A DNA stretch of 64,000 nucleotides. Origin: Pratylenchus scribneri (lineage: Eukaryota; Nematoda; Chromadorea; Rhabditida; Pratylenchidae). The notes beneath the pieces were generated by a model, which had not been told where the DNA came from, did not search any database, and worked only from the letters and a program-made list of their open reading frames with translations. How positions within the stretch are numbered: position 1 is the first letter of the stretch; each line of letters begins with the position of its first letter. The stretch is from NCBI GenBank assembly GCA_030063045.1, contig JAQSEB010000049.1, positions 682,001 through 746,000 on the forward strand. The letters run 5' to 3'. Below are positions 51,385 through 61,700 of this stretch, piece by piece. A program made the position numbers and the translations under genes.

Positions 51385-54300
51385 TCCCTAAATATGCAAT
51401 TCATCTTAACCGGAATTCCCATTGTCTACCCCTTTTCCCTAAATATGCAATTCATCTTAACCAGAATTCCCATTGTCTACCCCTTTTCCCTAAATATGCA
51501 ATTCATCTTAACCGGAATTCCCATTGTCTACCCCTTTTCCCTAAATATGCAATTCATCTTAACCGGAATTCCCATTGTCTACCCCTCTTCCCTAAATATG
51601 CAATTCATCTTAACCGGAATTCCCATTGTCTACCCCTCTTCCCTAAATATGTAACCGGAATTCCCATTGTCTACCCCTCTTCCCTAAATATGTAACCGGA
51701 ATTCCCATTGTCTACCCCTCTTCCCTAAATATGTAACCGGAATTCCCATTGTCTACCCCTTTTCCCTAAATATGCAATTCATCTTAACCGGAATTCCCAT
51801 TGTCTACCCCTTTTCCCTAAATATGCAATTCATCTTAACCGGAATTCCCATTGTCTACCCCTCTTCCCTAAATATGTAACCGGAATTCCCATTGTCTACC
51901 CCTCTTCCCTAAATATGTAACCGGAATTCCCTTTGTCTACCCCTCTTCCCTAAATATGTAAAGGGAATTCCCTTTGTCTACCCCTCTTCCCTAAATATGT
52001 AACCGGAATTCCCATTGTCTACCCCTCTTCCCTAAATATGCAACCGGAATTCCCATTGTCTACCCCTCTTACCTAAATATGTAACCGGAATTCCCATTGT
52101 CTACCCCTCTTCCCTAAATATGCAATTCATCTTAACCGGAATTCCCATTGTCTACCCCTCTTCCCTAAATATGCAACCGGAATTCCCATTGTCTACCCCT
52201 CTTCCCTAAATATGTAACCGGAATTCTCATTGTCTACCCCTCTTCCCTAAATATGTAACCGGAATTCCCATTGTCTACCCCTCTTCCCTAAATATTCAAT
52301 TCATCTTAACCGGAATTCCCATTGTCTACCCCTTTTCCCTAAATATGCAATTCATCTTAACCGGAATTCCCATTGTCTACCCCTTTTCCCTAAATATGCA
52401 ATTCATCTTAACCGGAATTCCCATTGTCTACCCCTCTTCCCTAAATATGTAACCGGAATTCCCATTGTCTACCCCTCTTCCCTAAATATGTAACCGGAAT
52501 TCCCTTTGTCTACCCCTCTTCCCTAAATATGCAATTCATCTTAACCGGAATTCCCATTGTCTACCCCTTTTCCCTAAATATGCAATTCATCTTAACCGGA
52601 ATTCCCATTGTCTACCCCTTTTCCCTAAATATGCAATTCATCTTAACCGGAATTCCCATTGTCTACCCCTTTTCCCTAAATATGCAATTCATCTTAACCG
52701 GAATTCCCATTGTCTACCCCTTTTCCCTAAATATGCAATTCATCTTAACCGGAATTCCCATTGTCTACCCCTCTTCCCTAAATATGTAACCGGAATTCCC
52801 ATTGTCTACCCCTCTTCCCTAAATATGTAACCGGAATTCCCATTGTCTACCCCTCTTCCCTAAATATGTAACCGGAATTCCCATTGTCTACCCCTCTTCC
52901 CTAAATATGTAACCGGAATTCCCTTTGTCTACCCCTCTTCCCTAAATATGCAATTCATCTTAACCGGAATTCCCATTGTCTACCCCTTTTCCCTAAATAT
53001 GCAATTCATCTTAACCGGAATTCCCATTGTCTACCCCTTTTCCCTAAATATGCAATTCATCTTAACCAGAATTCCCATTGTCTACCCCTTTTCCCTAAAT
53101 ATGCAATTCATCTTAACCGGAATTCCCATTGTCTACCCCTTTTCCCTAAATATGCAATTCATCTTAACCGGAATTCCCATTGTCTACCCCTCTTCCCTAA
53201 ATATGCAATTCATCTTAACCGGAATTCCCATTGTCTACCCCTCTTCCCTAAATATGTAACCGGAATTCCCATTGTCTACCCCTCTTCCCTAAATATGTAA
53301 CCGGAATTCCCATTGTCTACCCCTCTTCCCTAAATATGTAACCGGAATTCCCATTGTCTACCCCTTTTCCCTAAATATGCAATTCATCTTAACCGGAATT
53401 CCCATTGTCTACCCCTTTTCCCTAAATATGCAATTCATCTTAACCGGAATTCCCATTGTCTACCCCTCTTCCCTAAATATGTAACCGGAATTCCCATTGT
53501 CTACCCCTCTTCCCTAAATATGTAACCGGAATTCCCTTTGTCTACCCCTCTTCCCTAAATATGCAATTCATCTTAACCGGAATTCCCATTGTCTCTACCC
53601 CTTTTCCCTAAATATGCAATTCATCTTAACCGGAATTCCCATTGTCTACCCCTTTTCCCTAAATATGCAATTCATCTTAACCGGAATTCCCATTGTCTAC
53701 CCCTCTTCCCTAAATATGTAACCGGAATTCCCATTGTCTACCCCTCTTCCCTAAATATGTAACCGGAATTCCCATTGTCTACCCCTCTTCCCTAAATATG
53801 TAACCGGAATTCCCATTGTCTACCCCTTTTCCCTAAATATGCAATTCATCTTAACCGGAATTCCCATTGTCTACCCCTTTTCCCTAAATATGCAATTCAT
53901 CTTAACCGGAATTCCCATTGTCTACCCCTCTTCCCTAAATATGTAACCGGAATTCCCATTGTCTACCCCTCTTCCCTAAATATGTAACCGGAATTCCCTT
54001 TGTCTACCCCTCTTCCCTAAATATGCAATTCATCTTAACCGGAATTCCCATTGTCTCTACCCCTTTTCCCTAAATATGCAATTCATCTTAACCGGAATTC
54101 CCATTGTCTACCCCTTTTCCCTAAATATGCAATTCATCTTAACCGGAATTCCCATTGTCTACCCCTCTTCCCTAAATATGTAACCGGAATTCCCATTGTC
54201 TACCCCTCTTCCCTAAATATGTAACCGGAATTCCCTTTGTCTACCCCTCTTCCCTAAATATGCAATTCATCTTAACCGGAATTCCCATTGTCTCTACCCC

Positions 54301-55675
54301 TTTTCCCTAAATATGCAATTCATCTTAACCGGAATTCCCATTGTCTACCCCTTTTCCCTAAATATGCAATTCATCTTAACCGGAATTCCCATTGTCTACC
54401 CCTCTTCCCTAAATATGTAACCGGAATTCCCATTGTCTACCCCTCTTCCCTAAATATGTAACCGGAATTCCCATTGTCTACCCCTCTTCCCTAAATATGT
54501 AACCGGAATTCCCATTGTCTACCCCTCTTCCCTAAATATGTAACCGGAATTCCCATTGTCTACCCCTCTTCCCTAAATATGTAACCGGAATTCCCTTTGT
54601 CTACCCCTCTTCCCTAAATATGCAATTCATCTTAACCGGAATTCCCATTGTCTACCCCTTTTCCCTAAATATGCAATTCATCTTAACCGGAATTCCCATT
54701 GTCTACCCCTTTTCCCTAAATATGCAATTCATCTTAACCGGAATTCCCATTGTCTACCCCTTTTCCCTAAATATGCAATTCATCTTAACCGGAATTCCCA
54801 TTGTCTACCCCTCTTCCCTAAATATGTAACCGGAATTCCCATTGTCTACCCCTCTTCCCTAAATATGTAACCGGAATTCCCATTGTCTACCCCTCTTCCC
54901 TAAATATGTAACCGGAATTCCCATTGTCTACCCCTCTTCCCTAAATATTCAATTCATCTTAACCGGAATTCCCATTGTCTACCCCTTTTCCCTAAATATG
55001 CAATTCATCTTAACCGGAATTCCCATTGTCTACCCCTTTTCCCTAAATATGCAATTCATCTTAACCGGAATTCCCATTGTCTACCCCTTTTCCCTAAATA
55101 TGCAATTCATCTTAACCGGAATTCCCATTGTCTACCCCTCTTCCCTAAATATGTAACCGGAATTCCCATTGTCTACCCCTCTTCCCTAAATATGTAACCG
55201 GAATTCCCATTGTCTACCCCTCTTCCCTAAATATGTAACCGGAATTCCCATTGTCTACCCCTCTTCCCTAAATATGCAATTCATCTTAACCGGAATTCCC
55301 ATTGTCTACCCCTTTTCCCTAAATATGCAATTCATCTTAACCGGAATTCCCATTGTCTACCCCTTTTCCCTAAATATGCAATTCATCTTAACCGGAATTC
55401 CTTTTGTCTTCGACTTTAAACCGTTTCGTCCCTAATTGTCGAATCCCCAATTATCGTAACACCGAATTATTTTTGGCAAATTTAATCCCAACAAAATGCC
55501 CCCTCTTAATTCATTCTAATAGAAAGGAAAGAGACACTTTATTTATTCCCAAAAAAGACGAATCATTTGAATATGATTAAAAAATTCATTTTAGATAAAA
55601 TTATTTGTGTTCATATTTGATTTTCTCCTTTCAATCAATTCTTTTATTCCTTTTCTTCTCGCATCATCGTCCCAA

Positions 55676-55933
55676 TCACTGTTGTCCGCCTTGCTGGTCC
55701 CGACGATTCCGACGGCGTTCACGATAGCGAGCAAGTTCTTCTCGTTTTTGTTGGCGATATCGTTCTTGGATTCGACGTTCCTCCTCCTCCCGTTGCCTCA
55801 ATTCCTCTTCACTTCGCCTCAATTCTTCTTGCCTTTGTCGCAATTCTTCTGATTGACGACGCCGCTCCTCCGCGAATATTCTCTCCCATCGCATCTCATT
55901 TCTTCTCTCACGCTCCGAGTCAGATTCGCGCAT
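55676..55933 (-). CDS. Small Arg/Glu-rich coiled-coil protein, right of satellite
   Basis: An 85-residue protein on the minus strand: an acidic/basic start (MRESDSERERRNEMRWERIF), a long Arg/Glu/Gln helix, and the ending RERRRNRRDQQGGQQ, nearly the same as the protein at 40773-40997. The paralogues point toward each other with the satellite between their 3' ends. An acceptor-like CGTTTAG occurs upstream of the ATG. The family is not recognised. Conservation of two diverged copies argues that the frame is real. Confidence 0.6.
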   Translation of the reverse strand: MRESDSERERRNEMRWERIFAEERRRQSEELRQRQEELRRSEEELRQREEEERRIQERYRQQKREELARYRERRRNRRDQQGGQQ

Positions 55934-56639
55934 ATTTGTCTTCGTTTTGGTAGAACTAAACGAGAATAGAAATTTATTGAAAGGATGGCCAAATTTTGCG
56001 TTATAATGAAATAAGGATAAAGGGTAATATAGGAATAGGAGGAAGAAATTGGATTAAGGCAATAACTAGCCTAAGGGAGGAGAACTATTCGAATTAAAGA
56101 GGGTGAGAAATTTGGGATTAAACCGGTAAAATCTTAGAAAGGACTATTGGGTGGGATGGAATAATCAATCAGAAATTAAAATTATTTTATTTGGAATAAA
56201 ATGGAATGAGGCTTTTGGCTGTTTTTATGGCGTTTCCCTGAGCCCAAAGGATGAGAACTATTTGAATTAAGGATTGGCAAGAATTAGGGATTAAACCACT
56301 ATAAAGTTCAAAAAAAGGAAACTATTAAAAATTTGTATGGAATATTGAATCAATCAGTAAAAATGAAAAGTGGAAATGAAGGACGGTTTTCCCTTTTCAA
56401 TTTGTTGATTCCATTTATTATCCTCGAATTTGCTGATGAGTAAACAGAAATATATAATACTAAATGATGAATTCAATCCAATTTGTTTGGTGGGGAATGG
56501 AATTTAAATGAAAATGAATCAGCAGTGGGGGAGGGATATGGGCAAAAAATGACGAAAAAAATTAGCCGGAATTTGCTTGGCTAATTTCAATTATAACAAA
56601 AATAAAAAATTTATCACAAATGACTGATCATTCCAATCA
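55934..56639. other. Intergenic, no gene seen
   Basis: AT-rich DNA upstream of the small coiled-coil gene. A loosely repeated phrase (GAGAACTATTCGAATTAA near 56081 and GAGAACTATTTGAATTAA near 56249, each followed by a GGGATTAAACC element) suggests a diverged direct repeat of about 165 bp. Confidence 0.45.
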
Positions 56640-56831
56640 TCATTTTTGGAGAATGAATTGCTGAAATAAAACCTTCACCACCGCATCGTTAACCAATTGC
56701 ACAATTTCAAGGAATTTAGAGGCGTCTAGATTCCATTTTCCCAACTGATACGCCTTATGGCATAATAAAAAAATCATTACTAAAAATGATAGGCCGATAA
56801 TCAATAATTGCAGCCTAATATCGCTAAACAT
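56640..56831 (-). CDS. Possible small one-pass membrane protein (63 residues)
   Basis: Begins MFSDIRLQLLIIGLSFLVMI, with a hydrophobic helix at about residues 8-24, then a short polar part ending FQQFILQK. It is not recognised. It lies about 205 bp downstream of the CTP synthase stop on the same strand. It could be an unrelated gene, a 3' UTR frame, or chance. Confidence 0.3.
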   Translation of the reverse strand: MFSDIRLQLLIIGLSFLVMIFLLCHKAYQLGKWNLDASKFLEIVQLVNDAVVKVLFQQFILQK

Positions 56832-57035
56832 GCTTAATAATACCCAAATCCATCTCTTTTGTACACATCTTTCTTTTTAGACTGATCAAAGCTTACAAAC
56901 TCGTATGTCGTTTACAAAATTTAAATAATTTTTAATAAAAAGCTTTAACAATTGAGGATCAACAAAAAACAAATGTCCATTTAACTTTAAACATCATCAT
57001 CGATCGATATCATTCTCATTCATTCTTTTTCTTCA

Positions 57036-58045
57036 TTACCATTCTCCACTTTTCTCTCCCCATGTTGAGTCCTGGCTTCCCGTTTCTGTGTAATCAACGT
57101 ATGATCCCAACACTTCAATTCTGTTCCGATTATTTTCGATTTGTTGCCTTTGTTGTTGTTGAATTTGTAGCAGCTGCTGCAATTGTTGTTGCAATTGTTG
57201 CATTTGTTGTTGAGTTGTGTCAATTTGCTGTTGAATCGTTTCCTCCATTTTCACTGCCGTTGTAACGTCTTCCTCCTGATCGTCACCGTCCTGTAAATTA
57301 TTTTTTTTTGTTTTGTGTAATTTGTGATGAATGAAAATTGAGTATATTTGATACACTTCTTTGTTATTGCCCAGATTTTTCACCCCAAAAATTACCTTAT
57401 GTTACCCCCAAAATTAGTCAACCCTCTAGAATCAACTAAAATTATGTTTTCTCATCGTTTTACAATCAAGAATCAAATATTAATAATAAAGTGATAATCC
57501 CAAAAGTATCGTATATTTTTAATTCTGATGGTTTCGAGGTTTAAATTGGTAATATTTAATTGGGCCAAAAAATAGAAAATGGCGAAAAAAGTTTTGAAAA
57601 TGTTTATAGGGTTTAGAGTTCAATGATTTGTTCTAGACTTCCAAAGTATAAACCCTAACCCTATCCTAACATCAAGTATCGATATTAAAATTAAATTATA
57701 AAAGCTTGAAACCTGCTGATGAAGTGAATTCGCGTAGATTTGTTCCAACTTTTCCATATTGCTGCAATTTCCGTCCTTATTCGCCAAATAATCATTGAGT
57801 TGGCCGGTGGCAGCGAGCAAAAGACCCAAAAATGGTGGACTTGGATTGAACGGTGAGGACAAAAATTCCGGATGATATTGGACGCCGACGAAGAATGGAT
57901 GGACTTAAATTGTATTTTGTAAATTTAAAATAATTTCTGAATAACCTTCTTTGCTCATTTCGGCCATTTCCATGCGAATTGCAGCCTTCACAGTTCCATC
58001 GCCTCCTTTGTCACACAGTTTGTCAATTTTCTTTAGCAATTCTTC
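57036..58045 (-). CDS. CTP synthase, C-terminal exons (5' part outside the window or beyond the retroelement)
   Basis: CTP synthase makes CTP from UTP using glutamine; this is the end of its class I glutaminase domain. Exons in phase: 58045-57946, 57903-57713, 57290-57036. The middle exon reads [20 protein letters not shown], with the His and Glu of the glutaminase triad, then [19 protein letters not shown]. The upstream exon ends [12 protein letters not shown] in the position of RMEIVELE in animal enzymes. The last exon adds an 84-residue tail with a Gln-rich coiled coil (about 57120-57240). The upstream side of exon 58045 runs into a Ty3/gypsy element within about 160 bp, so earlier exons must lie past 64000 if the gene is intact. 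Confidence 0.85.
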
Positions 58046-58201
58046 CTAAAAATGCAATTTATTTTACTCATTATGTGCTGTTTGGATTTAATAAATTGAT
58101 TTGATTTAATTATTATTTAATTTAATTTAATTATTCCATTTTCCAATTTAATATTTTCTTATTAAACATTTTCCATCCACCTCTTCCCATCAATCTTTTA
58201 G

Positions 58202-58516
58202 TGTAAAATGCCATTCCCCTCAGCACCCATCAAATCCCCTTCCCTCAATAATTCTGTCCAATTCCCCTTCTGGCGATTTGTTATTCTGGCCCACTCTCCG
58301 CCCATTCCAAGCCATACTTAAGCCCAACCATATTCCACCAATTCATCCTCATTCTCACCGAAAACCAATCTTCAACTCAACACAACTTGCTTATTCTTTT
58401 GGACTATTTAATAATTGAAATTTGACTTCGCATTTTATTTATTTTACTAAATAAACTTGATTTTGGAAAATTGAGTAAAAGGGTTTGATTAGAACCGGGA
58501 AAGCTCGGACAGAGCA
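58202..58516 (+). mobile_element. Candidate 5' LTR of Ty3/gypsy element
   Basis: Inferred from position. A TG start (TGTAAAATGCC) at 58202 and a CA end at 58515-58516 lie just before a primer-binding site. The 3' LTR is outside the window, so neither boundary can be confirmed. The sequence holds a pyrimidine-rich first half and a TATTTAATAA stretch near 58408. Confidence 0.35.
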
Positions 58517-58522
58517 TTTTTC

Positions 58523-58541
58523 TGGTGCCACGACCCGGGAC
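58523..58541 (+). promoter_or_regulatory. Primer-binding site (tRNA complement) of the retroelement
   Basis: TGGTGCCACGACCCGGGAC has the TGG start complementary to a tRNA CCA tail and the GACCCGGGA pattern seen in many animal LTR elements. Which tRNA is used was not determined. Confidence 0.65.
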
Positions 58542-58739
58542 ATCAAACCCGAGCAAACCCCCAATTTTCCTTTTCTTCCCATTTTTCACGTTTTGGTGGC
58601 TCGCAGCTAGGTGCTCGTCATCACCCCAATTTCAATTTAATTGGAGCTAGCCGGACGGTGGATCCCTAGCCCGCTGAGTGCCTTTATTTTCAATAAAAGA
58701 GAAAATAATTCTGTGTGCGCTGTGTGTCAAATCAATCCA

Positions 58740-61700
58740 ATGAATTCCTCAAGTAATCTTGGAAATTCGGGCTCGGATTTTGCCCAGTCCTATTTTACTG
58801 AGGAAGAAAATCAAAAATGGATAAAATTGTTGACCCAGTTGCGCGCATTCGAGTCCGCTGTGTGCCATACTATTCGTAGCTTGGAAAAAAGAATGGAAAC
58901 CAAAGAAAGTGAAATTCGCCCCTTTAGCCCAACTCTTTTGGATGCAAATATTGATGGGGTAAAACATCAATTGGAACTAGTTCGGGGAACTCTTAAAGAT
59001 GATATTCTCGACCTCCAAGTTGATGCTGATTTACGCCAAGAGTTGGTAGACAAATTAAAAATGGACGTTAGCGATATTCAGCTTAAAATAATGGAAGTGA
59101 GCGAAATCCCGAATTTAGCTGGAAAATGCTTTTCTTTGGAGGCTGATTTGATCGCTTATAGTCAAAAGGTAGATGAACTGGCCAGTGCCATGATCTTGCT
59201 GGAAGAAAAGAACTTAGATCATGAGAAACGGATTAGTAAATTTGAAAATGGCTCTTCTTCGGGTGGTTACATTTGGAATGGGCATGAAAATATTGACAAT
59301 GATATCGACAGGATGTTTCCGCCTAATCCATGCAATCCCGACGGGGATAAATGCCATGATAAAGACCCAATTTTTGAAGAAAATAATGGAAATAATAATA
59401 ATGAGGAAATTGGGGCAGAAAATGGAAATGAAGAAAATTTAGATTTCGAAAACTATTATTTGGAGCGCATCGAGCCGCGAGAGTGCGAGATTATGGTAGG
59501 CGACCCATTCTTGAGTACGGGAAGCCAAATCCAACCATATGACGGTAACCCAAGTATTTCCTTTACCCGTTGGGCGCAAAAGTTTAAAGATATTCTTTCT
59601 TTATTTACAACGGCCCTTACGGAGCAACAAAAGATAAGCCGCCTCAAATTCTGTCTGGCGGGGCCGGCAAGGGCTGAGTTAGACTCAATTGAGCCTCACA
59701 CTCTAGAGGGCGCAATTGCTCATCTCAAACAAAAGTTTGAGAATGACAATACAAAGAGCATAGCGCGCCAATCTTTGTCCATATGCCGCCAAGCCCCAGG
59801 GGAGAAAATATTTGAATTCGCCAATCGCTTGAACGAAGCGGTTCGCACCGCTTTAGCGGGCGAGGATGAGAATGCCATAAGAAAGCGCTTATTGGAGGAA
59901 TTTATGGACCGCCTGTTGCCTGACCTACAGTATGAAGTGAAGGCGCAGCGTCCAAATGAATATGCGAAAGCTTATGAGTTAGCGCAACATTATGAATTGT
60001 TGGCTAATATTAAACGTCCATCCTACGCTAATGCTCAAGTAGCTGAATTGTCCGAAAAAGTCGAAGCATTGGTTATTCAAAAGGGGCAAAATTCGAATAA
60101 CGCTCGAAGAAAATGTTATTATTGTGGTCGCTACGGGCATTTAATACGCGATTGTCGTGCAAAGAAAAGAGATGAAAATGGCAGACAATCCCGCTGGCAA
60201 AATAATGGACAAAGAAATGGAGGGAATAGACCATATCATCCCCAAAATGGTGGAAGATATGAGGCACGCCAACTCCCATATCATTCCCAACTTTATTATG
60301 GCGATCGAAACAGGCGCGATAATTCTCCCTATAGGCAAAATAATAATTATGGTAATAATGGAAGGCGATTTGAATCAAATAATACTGAAAATGGACGATA
60401 TCGACGAGAAAGTTCGGGCGACCGAAATCGTCCCCCAACCCCTAAAGTTCGCTTCAATGAGCGATCTTCGGCTAGCGTGCGTGTAGCCAGTCCTCTACTT
60501 TTGGCAGTTGTTGCCATTTTGTCAATTTTCGGTCTTATTGGAGGAGCTCAAACATCTAGCCCTATGATTTGTCTTCCGGATGCCCCTGTTTCTTTATGGC
60601 GTCTCCCAGAAGACCCAATATGTCCCACATGGAAACCTATTGAAATTCCTATCCCGGTGGAGCTGACCATTTATCGCGCTAATACTCTACAGTATAAGAC
60701 AGCGGCAATCTCTTGCCAGTGTATAAATACAATAATACATCGGCGCAGGAGTGTTTTGGGAAAATATTTGGAAGAAACTGAAACCCAAAATGTGCCAGTT
60801 CCCACATCCACATGTCGGCGCATGAATGAACTAAACCATTCGCCTGCTGGCGATATGATAACTATAAATGGAACTTTTCGGGCAACTAATAATTCCCTTG
60901 AAGTTGGTTGGACTATGTGGCCATTTGGCATTGTTTGGTCAACCACAACGGTCTTAAATTGTTATTTGTATGAGACCGTAGTCTTTACCCGCTATAATTT
61001 GGAGGGGATAAATACGCCAATTGGTGCCTGCCCTGGTTGTCAATATCAATCAGGAGCTTGTAGATGCCCAGATTATAGTTTGGTTTGGGTCCCCGAAAAA
61101 ACGCAACAATGCGCATTTATTCACGTGGCGCATTGGAAAGGCGAATTTTCCACAAATATTTGGATGGCAAATTCCAATGATTTTGCGCTTACCTTTGCCA
61201 ATGACACAGTTGTCAAAGATTGTGATGGTAAAGAGTTCCAAATAGCTGATCAAGGTTTCGCTGTACCCAAATCAGAATTTGAGGACCTGAAAATTAGAGC
61301 CGCTAAAGAAAGGATTAGAGAAAAGCGAGAATCTATGGGAATTATGGACAATACCAAGGCAAGCGGTAATACGGCAGTTGGAATTGTATATTCCTCTCAA
61401 CTTAGTGCGCAATTAACCGCACTAAGCAGCCGCGTAACCCAAACAATGCAACATTTATTTACTGATTCGGTGCAAAAGATTTGCACTAGTTTGGAAGCAA
61501 ATGCTAATCCCACTTTATTGGCACGCCACTTTTTAAGTAATAGCCTAATAGAGGCCAAACTTATAACTGAGAAAACATTAGAGATTAGACCCTGTCTCGG
61601 AGTAAACCGACAGGAGTTGCATTTTAATTGGAAAAAGGGCATCTGTTTTGACAAACTGCCTGTGACCTTTATGTTATACAATAGTGTAAAACATGGGTTT

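Larger units (their letters stand above)
41198..55410. repeat. 14-kb satellite array of 41-bp and 51-bp units
   Basis: All units share the core GGAATTCCCATTGTCTACCC then CTCTTCCCTAAATAT. The short form links units with GTAACC or GCAACC (41 bp). The long form inserts CAATTCATCTT (51 bp). Variants include CTTTTCCC for CTCTTCCC, CTTACC, ATTCTCATTG, GTCTCTACC and the palindrome AAAGGGAATTCCCTTT. About 300 units are present, each with an EcoRI-type GAATTC. Higher-order blocks repeat at kilobase scale. The left edge fades through a degenerate unit (about 41186), and the right edge ends at CCTTTTGTCTTCGAC. Frames across 51-bp runs stay open (17 codons per unit) but show no sign of being genes. Confidence 0.98.

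Noticed and set aside
41198..55410. Regularly spaced repeats resembling a CRISPR array
   Set aside because: The genome is eukaryotic. The spacers are not unique, and the whole unit repeats, so this is satellite DNA.
58680..58740. LTR end at the AATAAA and GT-rich stretch before the polyprotein ATG
   Set aside because: It would place the primer-binding site inside the LTR. The TGGTGCC site at 58523 fits better, so the stretch is treated as leader.
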